Shown here piece by piece: positions 7,847 to 17,075 of a DNA stretch of 64,000 nt (positions within the stretch are counted from its first letter, which is position 1; each line of letters starts with the position of its first letter). The stretch lies in NCBI GenBank assembly GCA_023410535.1, contig JAEYPR010000014.1, forward strand, positions 49,223-113,222. Direction: 5' to 3'. The notes beneath the pieces were generated by a model. The model did not search any database. It was given only the letters and a program-made list of their open reading frames with translations, and was not told where the DNA came from. The position numbers were made by a program, and so were the translations under genes. This DNA comes from Bacillota bacterium. GTDB lineage: Bacteria > Bacillota > UBA4882 > UBA8346.

Positions 7847-10800
7847 TTACCTAATTGTATAGATGGCTGAAGCAACACTTGAGTTAGTCATCCCCGCCTT
7901 ATAGGCATATGCTTTAATTGTCGTAGAAGAAGAAACAGAAATAACTGTACTATATGTTTTTGCCGTTGAAGAAGTTATAGGGTCGGATCCGTCCGTAGTA
8001 TACTTAATCGTTACTCCGCTGGTTGTACATGTAATCTTTACACGTTGCGTCCCGGTGTAAGTTCCCGCAACTGGACTAAAGGTTGGAGTCGCTACTTTCT
8101 GTTGAATGGTATATGTAGCGGAAGCTATATCCGAGTTTGTCATCCCCGACTTAAACGCATAGGCTTTAATCGTGGTGGTTGCTGTGACCGAGATTGCACT
8201 TCCATATGTTTTTGCAGTCGACGAGGTCTTTGGATCAGTCCCATCAGTAGTATATTTGATCGTTGCGCCGCTCGTCGTACAGGCAATCGTTACGCTTTGC
8301 GTACCTGGATAGGTTCCTGCCGACGGATTAAAGATTGGAGTAGCCACTGAAGACATTGATGGTGAATTTATTGAAATATCATCAATCCAAAAAGTACTAG
8401 GATTTGAAACATCAGTTGTACTCATGAAACAGATTACCAGTGTTTGTCCCGCATAAGAAGCCAAACTTATTCCTTCCGGCTTCCAAACATTTCGAGTGTC
8501 GGTATTACTATACGTTGTAAGGGTTGCTAATAAAGTACCATCAGTTTTATATAGTTGGACATATAAAAAATCATAGTATCCACTCGTTTCACTTTCCCCA
8601 CTCACCATATATTGCCAGTATGTCAGTACTGCATTGGCTGGAATCGCTATTTGCTGCTTGGCAAAATCGGCAGCATCATCATAACTTCCAAGATTAAGGC
8701 TATAAGCTCCGTTTTGGGGACGGGTTGTATTGATACATTCATGTCCATCTTTGGTTGACCTCGACCACCCAACACTGGGACCACTTTCGAAACCTGGATT
8801 TATAACTGAGTTTACCGAGGAGAGTATCGTAAAAACCTCCGATACAACATCGGAATCAGCCAATCCGTCTTTGGTAGCAAAAGCTTTTATAATAGCCGTA
8901 TTCGCTACGGTTATTGGACCGGAGTAAACCGGTGATGAATTTTTCGGTGTTTTACCGTCGACGGTATAATGAATAGTTGCTCCATTTGTAGCACAAGAGA
9001 GTATGACAGTTTGAGTTGTGGAGTAAACCCCGGAATTAACATTAAACATTGGCAATGCTACATTAAACGTATAAACCGCTGTTGCTATTCTTGAATCAAA
9101 AGAGCCTTCTTTTATGGCAAATGCTTTAATTGTAGTGGGGGTTGTTATATTTACTGGGCCTGTATACAGTTGCGAACTGGTATTTGGGTCGCTCCCGTCG
9201 GTAGTGTAATAAATCGTTCCACCCTCCTTGGAAGCTATTACAACTGTTTGAGGTTCCTCATAGTTCCCTGGTGTTGGGCTAAAAGTCGGCATTGTTAATT
9301 GTTGGTCAATCGCAATATCATCTACCCATAGGTTTGTACCATCGCCTTTATTTTCACCTGTTGAAAATGTATACCGAAGTTTGGCTGTTTGCCCAGCTAA
9401 ATTAGGCAACATAATATTTTCTTGCATCCATGCAGATGAGCTTTCTTCAAACCCTAAAGATTGAAGAATGATATACGTTCCATCCGGTTGATATAGATTT
9501 ATACTTAAACTACCATATCCTCCCGACGATGAACTAGAAGCATAATACCACCAATAAGTTAATACTCCATCAGCAGGTATCGCAATTTGTTGCTCAATAG
9601 AGTCTTGAAAATTATTATATCCGCCAAAATGGGCGCTATATGTTCCAGTATGAGATATTGTTTTATCAATCATCTCATGATTATTTCGTGTAGATTCACT
9701 CCACCCAACACCAGGTCCACTTTCAAAACCACCATTAATTATACCATCAGGCGATGTGGTAATAGAATAAACAGCGGTTGCTATTTCGGAATCGGGTAAC
9801 CCTTCAAAAATTGCATATGCGTTCAATGTTGTATTCGATACCGAAATTGGGCCTGCATAAATTGATGAGGAAGTATTAGGAGTGCTCCCGTCGATTGTGT
9901 ATCGAATAGTCGCCCCTCCCATTGGGGAAGTAATTTCCACATTTTGAGGAGCAATATAAGAACCTGCTACTGGAGTGAAAATTGGTGCGGGGACAACATT
10001 ATAATTATATATTTCAATCTCCCATATCGAGAAAAACCTACCAGAATAAATCGTTGCGGGAAAATAGATCCTTACAAACCTAGCATCAACATTTGAAAAA
10101 CTAATGTTATCAATATCGTCAGCACCTGTCGTTGTAGAATAAACATCAATCCAATCAATTTGATCAGTAGAAACTTGAATCTTATATTCTGATCCAAAAA
10201 AATCCTTCCACCATATTTTAACATTATTAATAGTTTGAATTGAACCTAAATCCACAGAAATCCACTGTGCGTCTTTATAGTATTGAGAGTTTAGCGAAGT
10301 CCAGAATGTTGTCATATCGCCATCAGTAACCACTGATGGTGGTAATGAATTTCTATCTGAGCCCGAAGCCCAGACAAAAGAACCTGCCGCTAAATTAGAG
10401 AACGTATAGATCCCAGTTATTACATCAGAATCATCAATTCCACTCTTTGCTGCGTAAGCTTTAATGGTGGTATTTTTAGTTAAAGTTATTGGTCCATTAT
10501 AAACCGTTGACGATGCATCTGGATCGTTCCCATCCGTTGTATACCGAATAATAGCTCCTACGGTTTGGCAAGAGATAATTATCTGTTGTCCAAAATCAAT
10601 CTTTCCTGAATCTGGACTGAAAGTTGGACTTGCCGCTTGAATTTTATATATAGCAACACTCTTGTCTGAATCTGCGATCCCAGCTTTAGCGGCATACGCT
10701 TTAATGGTAGTTGTTTTATTAATTGTTATTGGCTGAGTATATGTTGGTGAACTTACGTTTGGCTCACTGCCATCCGTAGTGTAATGGATAACTGCATCTA

Positions 10801-13759
10801 CTGTTTCACAAAAAATTGTCACAGCTTGGGAAGTATTATACACTACGGGAATCGGACTAAAGGTTGGTGCAATAACTTTAATAGCGTAATTTGCAGATAT
10901 AACATCCGAATCATCTAATCCAGTCTTTGAGGCATAGGTATTAATTTTAACCGGTTGTGATATTGTTATCGGTCCAACATAAATTGGTGATGACGAATTT
11001 GGTGTGCTGCCATCGGTAGTATAGCGAATAGTCGCGCCTGCCGTATCGGAAGAAATTGTTATAGTCCGAACCGAGTCATAAGCTCCTTCATTAAGGTTAA
11101 AAAAAGGAGCAGCCACTTTGATATGATATTCAGCTGTTGCTATATCAGAATTATCGGTTCCTGTTTTATAAGCAAAAGCCTTAATTATAGTATTTTGAGT
11201 TATCTGAATCGGCTCGGAATAAATGGGTGATGAATTATTGGGAATGCTTCCATCCGTAGTATAGCGAATCGTAGCGCCATCAATCCGTGAATACAAAGTT
11301 AAGACTTGGGGCGAATCATGGATGCCTTCAGGAATGCTAAACACCGGAACCGGTAATTTAATAAAATAGTTGGCTGTAGCCACATCCGAATCAGACAGTC
11401 CGCTTTTAGATGCATATGCTTTAATAACACTTGTCCGAGCAATTGCGAGTGGGCCAGTATATACTGGAGATGTTGAATTGGGAGTCGTTCCATCGGTTGT
11501 ATAGTGGATTGTCGCCCCTTCTGTTGCAGATACGATAATCACGTTTTGACCAGAAGTATAAGTACCTGCTTTGGGAATAAAGGTGGGCGATGTAACCATA
11601 TTAGAATTTGAAATGATTGTATAGGCATTGGAAACTATGCTCGAATCGAGCATGCCATTTACAGAGGCATAAGCTTTAATTGTCACGTTCGTAGTAATCG
11701 CAATCGGGTTGCTATAAATCGGTGATGTTACGCTAGGAGTCGTGCCATCCATTGTATAGTGAATTAAGGCATTTGGAGTATCGCAGGAGATCACTAAACT
11801 TTGCGGAGAATTATACCTTCCTCCAACCAAACTAAAGGTAGGCTCTATCACTTTCTCCGATGTCAAAATGGAAGGGAGTGCAATTTCTACTTCATCCAAT
11901 GTCGCAGTCTCTCCCGCATTAGCTACTCCTTCTATTTTGATCCGATCACCTGTAATGATTGTAACTTCAGGAAGATATCGAAACGTACGAGTAAAAAATC
12001 CCACATCAGAATAACCAAAATCTTTATTGGCCGTCCAAGAATCCTTTAAAACATCATTGATATACAGTTTATAAGTGGCATTGCCATTATTTGTATCAAA
12101 ATACCGAACGGTTAAATTTTTCAACCCGCTACTACCAGTGTAAACAAAATCCGCCGTTCCGGTTCCGGACGTAATTTGAACAAATTTACCTTCAGAAGCA
12201 TTAAGATTATCTGCAGATGTATAATTTACTAAATTCATTTGCTCGGCTTCAAATCTTTCAAGGTTGCCATTATATTGAATTTCGTAATTGTGAATAATGT
12301 TTGGTAAAATCGAAGATTGAATCTCTTTATAAGCTTTTTGGTCAGTATCAACCCAAAGATGATATGTTCCGTCCCCGGTCCCGATAACTCGCAGCTCATA
12401 TTTTATTGTTGGATCAACATTTTCAAAGTACTTATATACATCGATTATCTCTCCTGTATCTTCATTTTCCATTTCCTCGCGAGAATAAATAATTCCAGGA
12501 ATTTCATTATATGATACACCACTAAGTGGATCAAATCCAGTCCGTCTTCCTTCCGAATCGATTAGTAGCAATTCCGCCGGAGAACCCAGGGTAATTTTAC
12601 AACCTGGATCGGCGTTTGGGCTCCAATCGCTACTAAATAGTTGAGCTTTTAAAGGTTGCCAAACATTATATCCTTTATATATACCTCTACTGTTATTAAG
12701 CGGTCTTGAACTCATTAACCCCTTTGTTCCAAACGCCGGGTCATAAGTATACCAATCATTAATTTCAGCCCAATTGGTTTTTTGATCGTCTTGGCCGTAG
12801 ACGCAAACCCAATGTCCTTTAGTTGGTCTTGTATTCAAAATTTGAGGACCAAAATTGCAAATATATCTTTGCAACATGGAAATTTCTTCCGTTTTATTTA
12901 TTGCTTTTAAAGTAACTCCTCTTTCACGAGCAAATTCTGCGACTGCCCACCAATTTATCGCAGCCCCTCTATAACCATAATGTAGCTTCAACCAGTTATT
13001 TAATTCTGGGGGAGTTACTTCTATACCATAATAATGTAACATAATACAGCATGAAGTTAATGCACAACCAATCCATGCGATCGTTCCTTGAGGATTATTA
13101 TCTACAATATAGTCATTAGGATAAGCACCCTGTCTGTATCTATTCCCATCTTCAGGCATAAATCGAGGATCTATGCCTGGATGGATCTTAATCGTCTTTG
13201 TCACTACTGGATTTTCTCCCATGGTACGAACACCAAGAATAACATTTAACGTCCAATTTCCCGGCGGTAAACCTTTGATATCAACCCACCAATAAATTGT
13301 CTGGTTGTATCCTTCGCCCCATATTTCGTTATCACATACGAAAACATTCGATTTGCCTTGATATGATTTATACCAATACACTGGTTTCCATTTAATTGTA
13401 GTATTGGGAAGAATTAATTCCAAATTCCAATATTGCCCACTTTCAAAAGCAGTTATGGGAGTCGTAAAATATAGTCGGCTATCATTATTATAAGCTTCAG
13501 GTTGACTAAGGTTTACCTCAATGCTAGTTGACTCTCTTAAGCCGACATTATTGATAACTCTTCGCATATTTGTTAAATTAATCGATGCATTTTCTCTGGA
13601 AGCTAATTTAGTTATACCACTTTTATTGGACTGTTCTGCATTCATGATGATTCCAGTTCGTTGAGATTTTTCAATTTCACTATCAGAAGCATATACAGAA
13701 ACTGAAAATCCAAAAATAAACATTAGCAAAAGGAAGCCAAGAATTATTCTTTTATTCAA
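7847..13759 (-). CDS. Giant secreted C39-like peptidase / multi-domain surface protein
   Basis: 1970 aa with signal peptide (1-25, ending VYASDS). Around 225-345 is a papain-like C39_2-type domain with Cys in IGCALTSCCIML (about 233), His in GHWVCVYGQ (about 318) and Asp in WYTYDPAFG (about 341). A CBM6/35-like beta domain lies at about 505-625. Eleven chitobiase/hexosaminidase C-terminal-type (CHB_HEX_C) repeats of about 80 aa with HYTTDGTTPNxSSP consensus follow from 640 to the end. They are interrupted by an F5/8 type C discoidin domain (about 1126-1253) and two MAM-like carbohydrate-binding modules (about 1340-1483 and 1653-1800). It starts at TTG with GGAGG 10 bases upstream. There is no sortase or SLH anchor, so it is probably released or glycan-bound. 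A role in polysaccharide or peptide attachment/cleavage is inference. Confidence 0.85.
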   Translation of the reverse strand: MNKRIILGFLLLMFIFGFSVSVYASDSEIEKSQRTGIIMNAEQSNKSGITKLASRENASINLTNMRRVINNVGLRESTSIEVNLSQPEAYNNDSRLYFTTPITAFESGQYWNLELILPNTTIKWKPVYWYKSYQGKSNVFVCDNEIWGEGYNQTIYWWVDIKGLPPGNWTLNVILGVRTMGENPVVTKTIKIHPGIDPRFMPEDGNRYRQGAYPNDYIVDNNPQGTIAWIGCALTSCCIMLHYYGIEVTPPELNNWLKLHYGYRGAAINWWAVAEFARERGVTLKAINKTEEISMLQRYICNFGPQILNTRPTKGHWVCVYGQDDQKTNWAEINDWYTYDPAFGTKGLMSSRPLNNSRGIYKGYNVWQPLKAQLFSSDWSPNADPGCKITLGSPAELLLIDSEGRRTGFDPLSGVSYNEIPGIIYSREEMENEDTGEIIDVYKYFENVDPTIKYELRVIGTGDGTYHLWVDTDQKAYKEIQSSILPNIIHNYEIQYNGNLERFEAEQMNLVNYTSADNLNASEGKFVQITSGTGTADFVYTGSSGLKNLTVRYFDTNNGNATYKLYINDVLKDSWTANKDFGYSDVGFFTRTFRYLPEVTIITGDRIKIEGVANAGETATLDEVEIALPSILTSEKVIEPTFSLVGGRYNSPQSLVISCDTPNALIHYTMDGTTPSVTSPIYSNPIAITTNVTIKAYASVNGMLDSSIVSNAYTIISNSNMVTSPTFIPKAGTYTSGQNVIIVSATEGATIHYTTDGTTPNSTSPVYTGPLAIARTSVIKAYASKSGLSDSDVATANYFIKLPVPVFSIPEGIHDSPQVLTLYSRIDGATIRYTTDGSIPNNSSPIYSEPIQITQNTIIKAFAYKTGTDNSDIATAEYHIKVAAPFFNLNEGAYDSVRTITISSDTAGATIRYTTDGSTPNSSSPIYVGPITISQPVKINTYASKTGLDDSDVISANYAIKVIAPTFSPIPVVYNTSQAVTIFCETVDAVIHYTTDGSEPNVSSPTYTQPITINKTTTIKAYAAKAGIADSDKSVAIYKIQAASPTFSPDSGKIDFGQQIIISCQTVGAIIRYTTDGNDPDASSTVYNGPITLTKNTTIKAYAAKSGIDDSDVITGIYTFSNLAAGSFVWASGSDRNSLPPSVVTDGDMTTFWTSLNSQYYKDAQWISVDLGSIQTINNVKIWWKDFFGSEYKIQVSTDQIDWIDVYSTTTGADDIDNISFSNVDARFVRIYFPATIYSGRFFSIWEIEIYNYNVVPAPIFTPVAGSYIAPQNVEITSPMGGATIRYTIDGSTPNTSSSIYAGPISVSNTTLNAYAIFEGLPDSEIATAVYSITTSPDGIINGGFESGPGVGWSESTRNNHEMIDKTISHTGTYSAHFGGYNNFQDSIEQQIAIPADGVLTYWWYYASSSSSGGYGSLSINLYQPDGTYIILQSLGFEESSSAWMQENIMLPNLAGQTAKLRYTFSTGENKGDGTNLWVDDIAIDQQLTMPTFSPTPGNYEEPQTVVIASKEGGTIYYTTDGSDPNTSSQLYTGPVNITTPTTIKAFAIKEGSFDSRIATAVYTFNVALPMFNVNSGVYSTTQTVILSCATNGATIHYTVDGKTPKNSSPVYSGPITVANTAIIKAFATKDGLADSDVVSEVFTILSSVNSVINPGFESGPSVGWSRSTKDGHECINTTRPQNGAYSLNLGSYDDAADFAKQQIAIPANAVLTYWQYMVSGESETSGYYDFLYVQLYKTDGTLLATLTTYSNTDTRNVWKPEGISLASYAGQTLVICFMSTTDVSNPSTFWIDDISINSPSMSSVATPIFNPSAGTYPGTQSVTIACTTSGATIKYTTDGTDPKTSSTAKTYGSAISVTATTTIKAYAFKSGMTNSDIASATYTIQQKVATPTFSPVAGTYTGTQRVKITCTTSGVTIKYTTDGSDPITSSTAKTYSTVISVSSSTTIKAYAYKAGMTNSSVASAIYTIR

Positions 13760-13809
13760 CTGGAATATACCTCCATTCTTATTACATTAAAACTGTGCAA
13801 TAATGAGGA

Positions 13810-14337
13810 CTATTTTTTTATGACAGTAAAATTTTTCGGATCAATAAAATAAATTTCAAAAGAATCGACCAATTTTCGGCCACCCGAATTTAGATGATAA
13901 TTTTTCCGCATTCTATTTTGATTTTCTATAATCACTTCATATTGTCGACTTGGGACATTCCATATTTTAAAATAATATTTTCCTTCGATTAATTGATAAA
14001 GTTCTATCATCCAACAGGGTGGAGCATCATCATTATCGTTGTATTCTGTACAGGCTTGAATATTTGGGATTTCTCGTTGCGCTTTCTTAGTTTCGATATC
14101 AAATCCAAAACGTTTTCCGCTCGGATCAGTAATTTCAAAACTCCCAACTGAAGATATATAAATAGCCAGAAATTTGGAATTGGGTTCTACTCCAACGGCT
14201 TGGCCAGCAGGAATACTATCAAACATAACGTAATCATTATTTATGTAAAAATGACCTATTGGGACCGACGCGATAACAGTGCAACACAGGTAAGCTAGCA
14301 GTAGTGAAAGTAGACTAAAAAAACTTATTTTTTTCAC
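13810..14337 (-). CDS. Small secreted protein, partner of the giant peptidase
   Basis: 175 aa with a signal peptide (MKKISFFSLLSLLLAYLCC, then an A-S-V type cleavage region). The mature part is beta-rich, contains two cysteines (IQACTEY and PPCWMIEL) and has no recognised domain. It lies immediately upstream of the giant peptidase gene (50 bases, with the latter's own ribosome site between), so the two are probably co-transcribed. A chaperone, inhibitor or co-adhesin role is possible. Start GTG at 14337 is chosen because AAGGAGA lies about 9 bases upstream; the GTG at 14346 abuts the Shine-Dalgarno. Confidence 0.7.
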   Translation of the reverse strand: MKKISFFSLLSLLLAYLCCTVIASVPIGHFYINNDYVMFDSIPAGQAVGVEPNSKFLAIYISSVGSFEITDPSGKRFGFDIETKKAQREIPNIQACTEYNDNDDAPPCWMIELYQLIEGKYYFKIWNVPSRQYEVIIENQNRMRKNYHLNSGGRKLVDSFEIYFIDPKNFTVIKK

Positions 14338-14537
14338 CGGAACCACTCTCCTTTGTTTTAAAAAATTTACGGTTCTAGAATTATTTAGTAATTATTTTCT
14401 GTAAAGATGGCAGAAATCCTCTCTTTTTTGGAATTTTCAGTCATTAGCTTAACGACTCACCTTGAAAAAATATCCTGCTCTTTTTAATTTTCTCAAATTA
14501 TAATGCGTCCGAATAAAATCAATTATCAATCATATCC

Positions 14538-14846
14538 TCAAACCTTGATCTTCTCTACTCCCCGCCCGACCAGCGCCACCCAGTAGCCGAAGCGGATGCC
14601 GTCCATCAGGCCTTCGTTGTAAATCAACTCGTCCTGGCGGCAGAGCTGCTCCAGGCGGGCGCAGTCGTATTGGTCGAGCAATTGCCGGTCCGGCGCCGGC
14701 AGTCGGTCGGTGAGTTGTTGCAGTAGTTCATCCGGACGCTCGCCCAGTTGCTGGTGTTCGGGGTCGGCGATGACGATCTCGTCGTGGATTTGCACGAGGC
14801 GGTCGAGAATGAATTTTTGAATGCCGGTGGTACGGGAGTTGAGCAT
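14538..14846 (-). CDS. 102-aa repeated small protein, copy 2
   Basis: Second copy of the small helical protein also encoded at 7272 and 15471. Here AGGAGG lies 8 bases before the ATG, so it should be translated. It is divergent from the XRE gene at 15159. The protein has no signal peptide. A Cys-Ala-Arg-Leu-Glu segment and the C-terminal YNEGLMDGIRFGYW are invariant in all three copies. The pairing of a small protein with an XRE repressor suggests a regulated mobile-element or toxin-antitoxin-like unit, but neither protein resembles a known toxin. Confidence 0.7.
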   Translation of the reverse strand: MLNSRTTGIQKFILDRLVQIHDEIVIADPEHQQLGERPDELLQQLTDRLPAPDRQLLDQYDCARLEQLCRQDELIYNEGLMDGIRFGYWVALVGRGVEKIKV

Positions 14847-15043
14847 GGGACGGGCCTCCTAAACTTGCATAAATTGATCGAACGCTTAGCTCCATATTCA
14901 TCTTACTTTACCTTCAAAGAGGGAAATATCCGGAATACGGAGAATAATTAAGCAAGCTATGTATGGTATTCCGACAACATAACCATATTAGCTCTTGTTA
15001 TGCTTGTTCAGTATGACATTGATTGTGTTTACGAACGATTCAG

Positions 15044-15090
15044 TCTCCATATGGTGACTGACAAGTTTATTATATATCACCATTTGGTGA
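15044..15090. promoter_or_regulatory. Paired palindromic operators upstream of the XRE gene
   Basis: TCTCCATATGGTGA (15044-15057) and the perfect palindrome TCACCATTTGGTGA (15077-15090) start 33 bp apart (about three helical turns). Each is followed by ACTG(A/T)CAA or CTGTCAA. They sit between the divergent small-protein and XRE genes, so they are probable operators for the XRE repressor on both promoters. Confidence 0.65.
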
Positions 15091-15158
15091 CTGTCAAATA
15101 ATAAATTGCGTTTCATTTTTTCTTTTCCCAACAACAGATATAGGTGGTGATCGGTAGA

Positions 15159-15377
15159 TTGGAACCAAAAGAAGCTTTCGCGAAGCGTTTGAAAGAACTT
15201 CGGGAAGAACATCAGTTAACCCAGGAGCAACTCGCCGATAAACTGGATACCAATAAACAGACGTTAAGCCGCTATGAGAAGAATCAACGGGAACCGGGAA
15301 TTAATATTGTGGCGAAGATTGCAACTTTTTTTGGGGTATCGATTGATTATTTGGCGGGAAGGAAAGAGAAGAAGTAA
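15159..15377 (+). CDS. XRE-family HTH repressor (72 aa)
   Basis: Cro/C1-type helix-turn-helix DNA-binding protein consisting of essentially only the HTH domain: FAKRLKELREEHQLTQEQLADKL, then recognition helix TNKQTLSRYEKNQREPG and the family-typical FFGVSIDYLAGR ending. I choose the TTG at 15159 because AGGTGG lies about 11 bases upstream; a GTG at 15144 is the alternative. The paired palindromes at 15044-15090 are likely its operators, and the divergent small-protein gene its likely target along with itself. Confidence 0.85.
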   Translation: MEPKEAFAKRLKELREEHQLTQEQLADKLDTNKQTLSRYEKNQREPGINIVAKIATFFGVSIDYLAGRKEKK

Positions 15378-15470
15378 ATCGAGCTGATGTTGAAGTTTAT
15401 AATGAAACTCGCCCTCAATCTGCCGAAATAGATTGAGGGCGTTTATTTGATATTCGCATGCGCAGCGCCT

Positions 15471-15779
15471 TCAGACCTTGATCTTCTCCACTCCCCGCCC
15501 GACCAGCGCTACCCAGTAGCCGAAGCGGATGCCGTCCATTAGGCCTTCGTTGTAGATTAATTCGTCCTGGCGGCAGAGCTGCTCCAGGCGGGCGCAGTCG
15601 TATTGATCGAGCAATTGCCGGTCGGGCGCTGACAGTTGGTCGCTGAGTTGTTGCAGCAGTTCATCCGGACGCTCGCCCAGTTGCTGGTGTTCGGGGTCGG
15701 CGATGACGATCTCGTCGTGGATTTGGACGAGGCGGTCGAGAATGAATTTTTGGATGCCGGTGGCGCGGGAGTTGAGCAT
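15471..15779 (-). CDS. 102-aa repeated small protein, copy 3
   Basis: Third copy of the small helical protein (see 14538), with a few substitutions (RATGIQ, LSDQLSAP). AAGGAGG lies 10 bases upstream of the ATG. It is divergent from a second XRE gene at 16093, so copies 2 and 3 with their regulators form two tandem small-protein/XRE modules. The conservation of the small protein at nucleotide level far exceeds that of the two XRE proteins, which suggests gene conversion or selection on the small protein. Confidence 0.7.
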   Translation of the reverse strand: MLNSRATGIQKFILDRLVQIHDEIVIADPEHQQLGERPDELLQQLSDQLSAPDRQLLDQYDCARLEQLCRQDELIYNEGLMDGIRFGYWVALVGRGVEKIKV

Positions 15780-16092
15780 GGGACGTGGCCTCCTTTTGAG
15801 CTAATACTTGAGAGATTAATGTTTTTTGCAATGTTCAACAAAAATAACATTTCATGAAGTTTACATTAAAGAGGGAAACTTTGGAATTTGCAGAATAAGT
15901 TAAACAGGTTACGCCAAATTAGCCTCTTTCGTTATACGAGGAGGAGAAAATAAACCATTTTTACATTATTGGAATTATTTTACTTGACATTATTCTACAT
16001 TATTTATTACCCATTTGTCAACAAATAATGTGATTAATTTTGAATCATTACTCATTATCGATGATCATTAACAAATGAGGTGGCATTACTCC
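15780..16092. promoter_or_regulatory. Divergent regulatory region of the second module
   Basis: A divergent intergenic region with a TTGACA -35-like hexamer at 15984-15989 and several AT-rich repeats: ACATTATT twice, and CATTTGTCAACAAATAATG, a near-palindrome at about 16012-16030. These are candidates for binding of the second XRE repressor. A stretch around 15868-15900 (AAAGAGGGAAA, then GAATAA) resembles the corresponding region upstream of copy 2 near 14918-14950. Confidence 0.4.
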
Positions 16093-16425
16093 ATGAGCAT
16101 TGGCGAAAAACTCAAACAACTACGTAAAAGGAAAAACATCTCCCAACAAGAATTAGCCGAAATATTAGAGGTTCATCCCAAGCATATTAGCCGATATGAA
16201 AACAATGCTTCGCGCCCCTCAATCGATGCATTATTGAAACTTCGCGACCTTTTTCATGTGAGTTTAGATTATTTGGTAACCGATGCGGAATCCAATGAAA
16301 TTCAAATTCATGATAAAGAACTTAAGAAATACTTTGAAGCGGTTGAAAAGTTAAATGAGGAAGATCAGAAAGTTATTAAAAAAGTAATTGAGGCGATGTT
16401 AATAAAGAATCGGCTGATTCCTTGA
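16093..16425 (+). CDS. XRE-family HTH regulator with C-terminal helical extension
   Basis: 110 aa. The N-terminal HTH (IGEKLKQLRKRKNISQQELAEIL, recognition helix HPKHISRYENNASRPS) is followed by DLFHVSLDYLV. A C-terminal helical dimerisation region contains KLNEEDQKVIKKVIEAML, the layout of SinR/Xre-like phage repressors. Start ATG at 16093 is preceded by GAGGTGG 9 bases upstream; an in-frame ATG six codons earlier has a poorer site. It is divergent from small-protein copy 3. Confidence 0.85.
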   Translation: MSIGEKLKQLRKRKNISQQELAEILEVHPKHISRYENNASRPSIDALLKLRDLFHVSLDYLVTDAESNEIQIHDKELKKYFEAVEKLNEEDQKVIKKVIEAMLIKNRLIP

Positions 16426-16962
16426 GGGATAAAACGCTCATTATTATGGATTTACAATTAGATAACCAGAGCAGAACACATATAATAATATCTTTAAGTG
16501 GAATCGCTTAATTGCTGAGTTATCTCCTCTTATTTCGTAAACTACTGTATGATATTCACGCCTTCTTTCTTATTTACAACAACCAGGTTATACTTATCGC
16601 ATCGTTGACCACAAAACAGAAACTGACTATTAGAAAATGGCCTATCTGAAAGCAATGCTTAACGCGTATCACAAAACCATTGATTATTTGCGCATATAGG
16701 TATATCCCCAACCCACGTAGATGTTGTCATCGGCACTCTAAAAATAAAAAAAACTCGTCAGTTTGGACGAGTTTTTTTATTTTTGGGTGGACCGCTTTAG
16801 CTTAAATACTGCAAAACTACTTATCAATATTCTCCACATAATTTTGAAAGTTATCAAGTATTATTTACTCTCCTTTTCTTTCTGATAATCAATTGGATAT
16901 ATATTGAAGATTTTATTTCCCTTATTCTGGTATTAAACTACATTTTATGGATATATTAATTA
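16426..16962. other. Intergenic with a bidirectional terminator
   Basis: No gene is seen. The only structure is a strong stem-loop, AAAACTCGTC (16751-16760) with GACGAGTTTT (16767-16776) and a 6-base loop, flanked by A and T runs. It can terminate transcription from either side (the XRE gene or the STAND gene). Confidence 0.6.
16751..16783. terminator. Bidirectional terminator
   Basis: A 10-bp perfect stem with a 6-base loop (16761-16766), flanked by an A-run on the left and a T-run on the right. It lies between the convergent XRE (plus) and STAND (minus) genes. Confidence 0.85.
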
Positions 16963-17075
16963 TGATAGATATCATCAGCGTGGCGATATGACATGCAATA
17001 AGTTGCATTATAGGTAGGTCGTTTCCGTTAATGCAAAAACGACCAGTTGGGGAAGGACCAACATGATATCTATCA
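16963..17075 (-). ncRNA. Cloverleaf-like structured element at the 3' end of the STAND gene
   Basis: TGATAGATATCAT (16963-16975) and its exact complement ATGATATCTATCA (17063-17075) form a 13-bp outer stem. They enclose three hairpins, read on the minus strand: GTTGG/CCAAC with a 7-base loop, GGTCGTTT/AAACGACC, and ATGCAA/TTGCAT. The STAND stop codon TGA is the first triplet of the outer stem. There is no T-run, so it is not a simple terminator. It could be a structured RNA, a 3'-UTR element, or a small palindromic mobile element. Confidence 0.5.

Noticed and set aside
16963..17075. Integron attC site or retron RNA
   Set aside because: No GTTRRRY core sites, no integron integrase and no reverse transcriptase gene are present.
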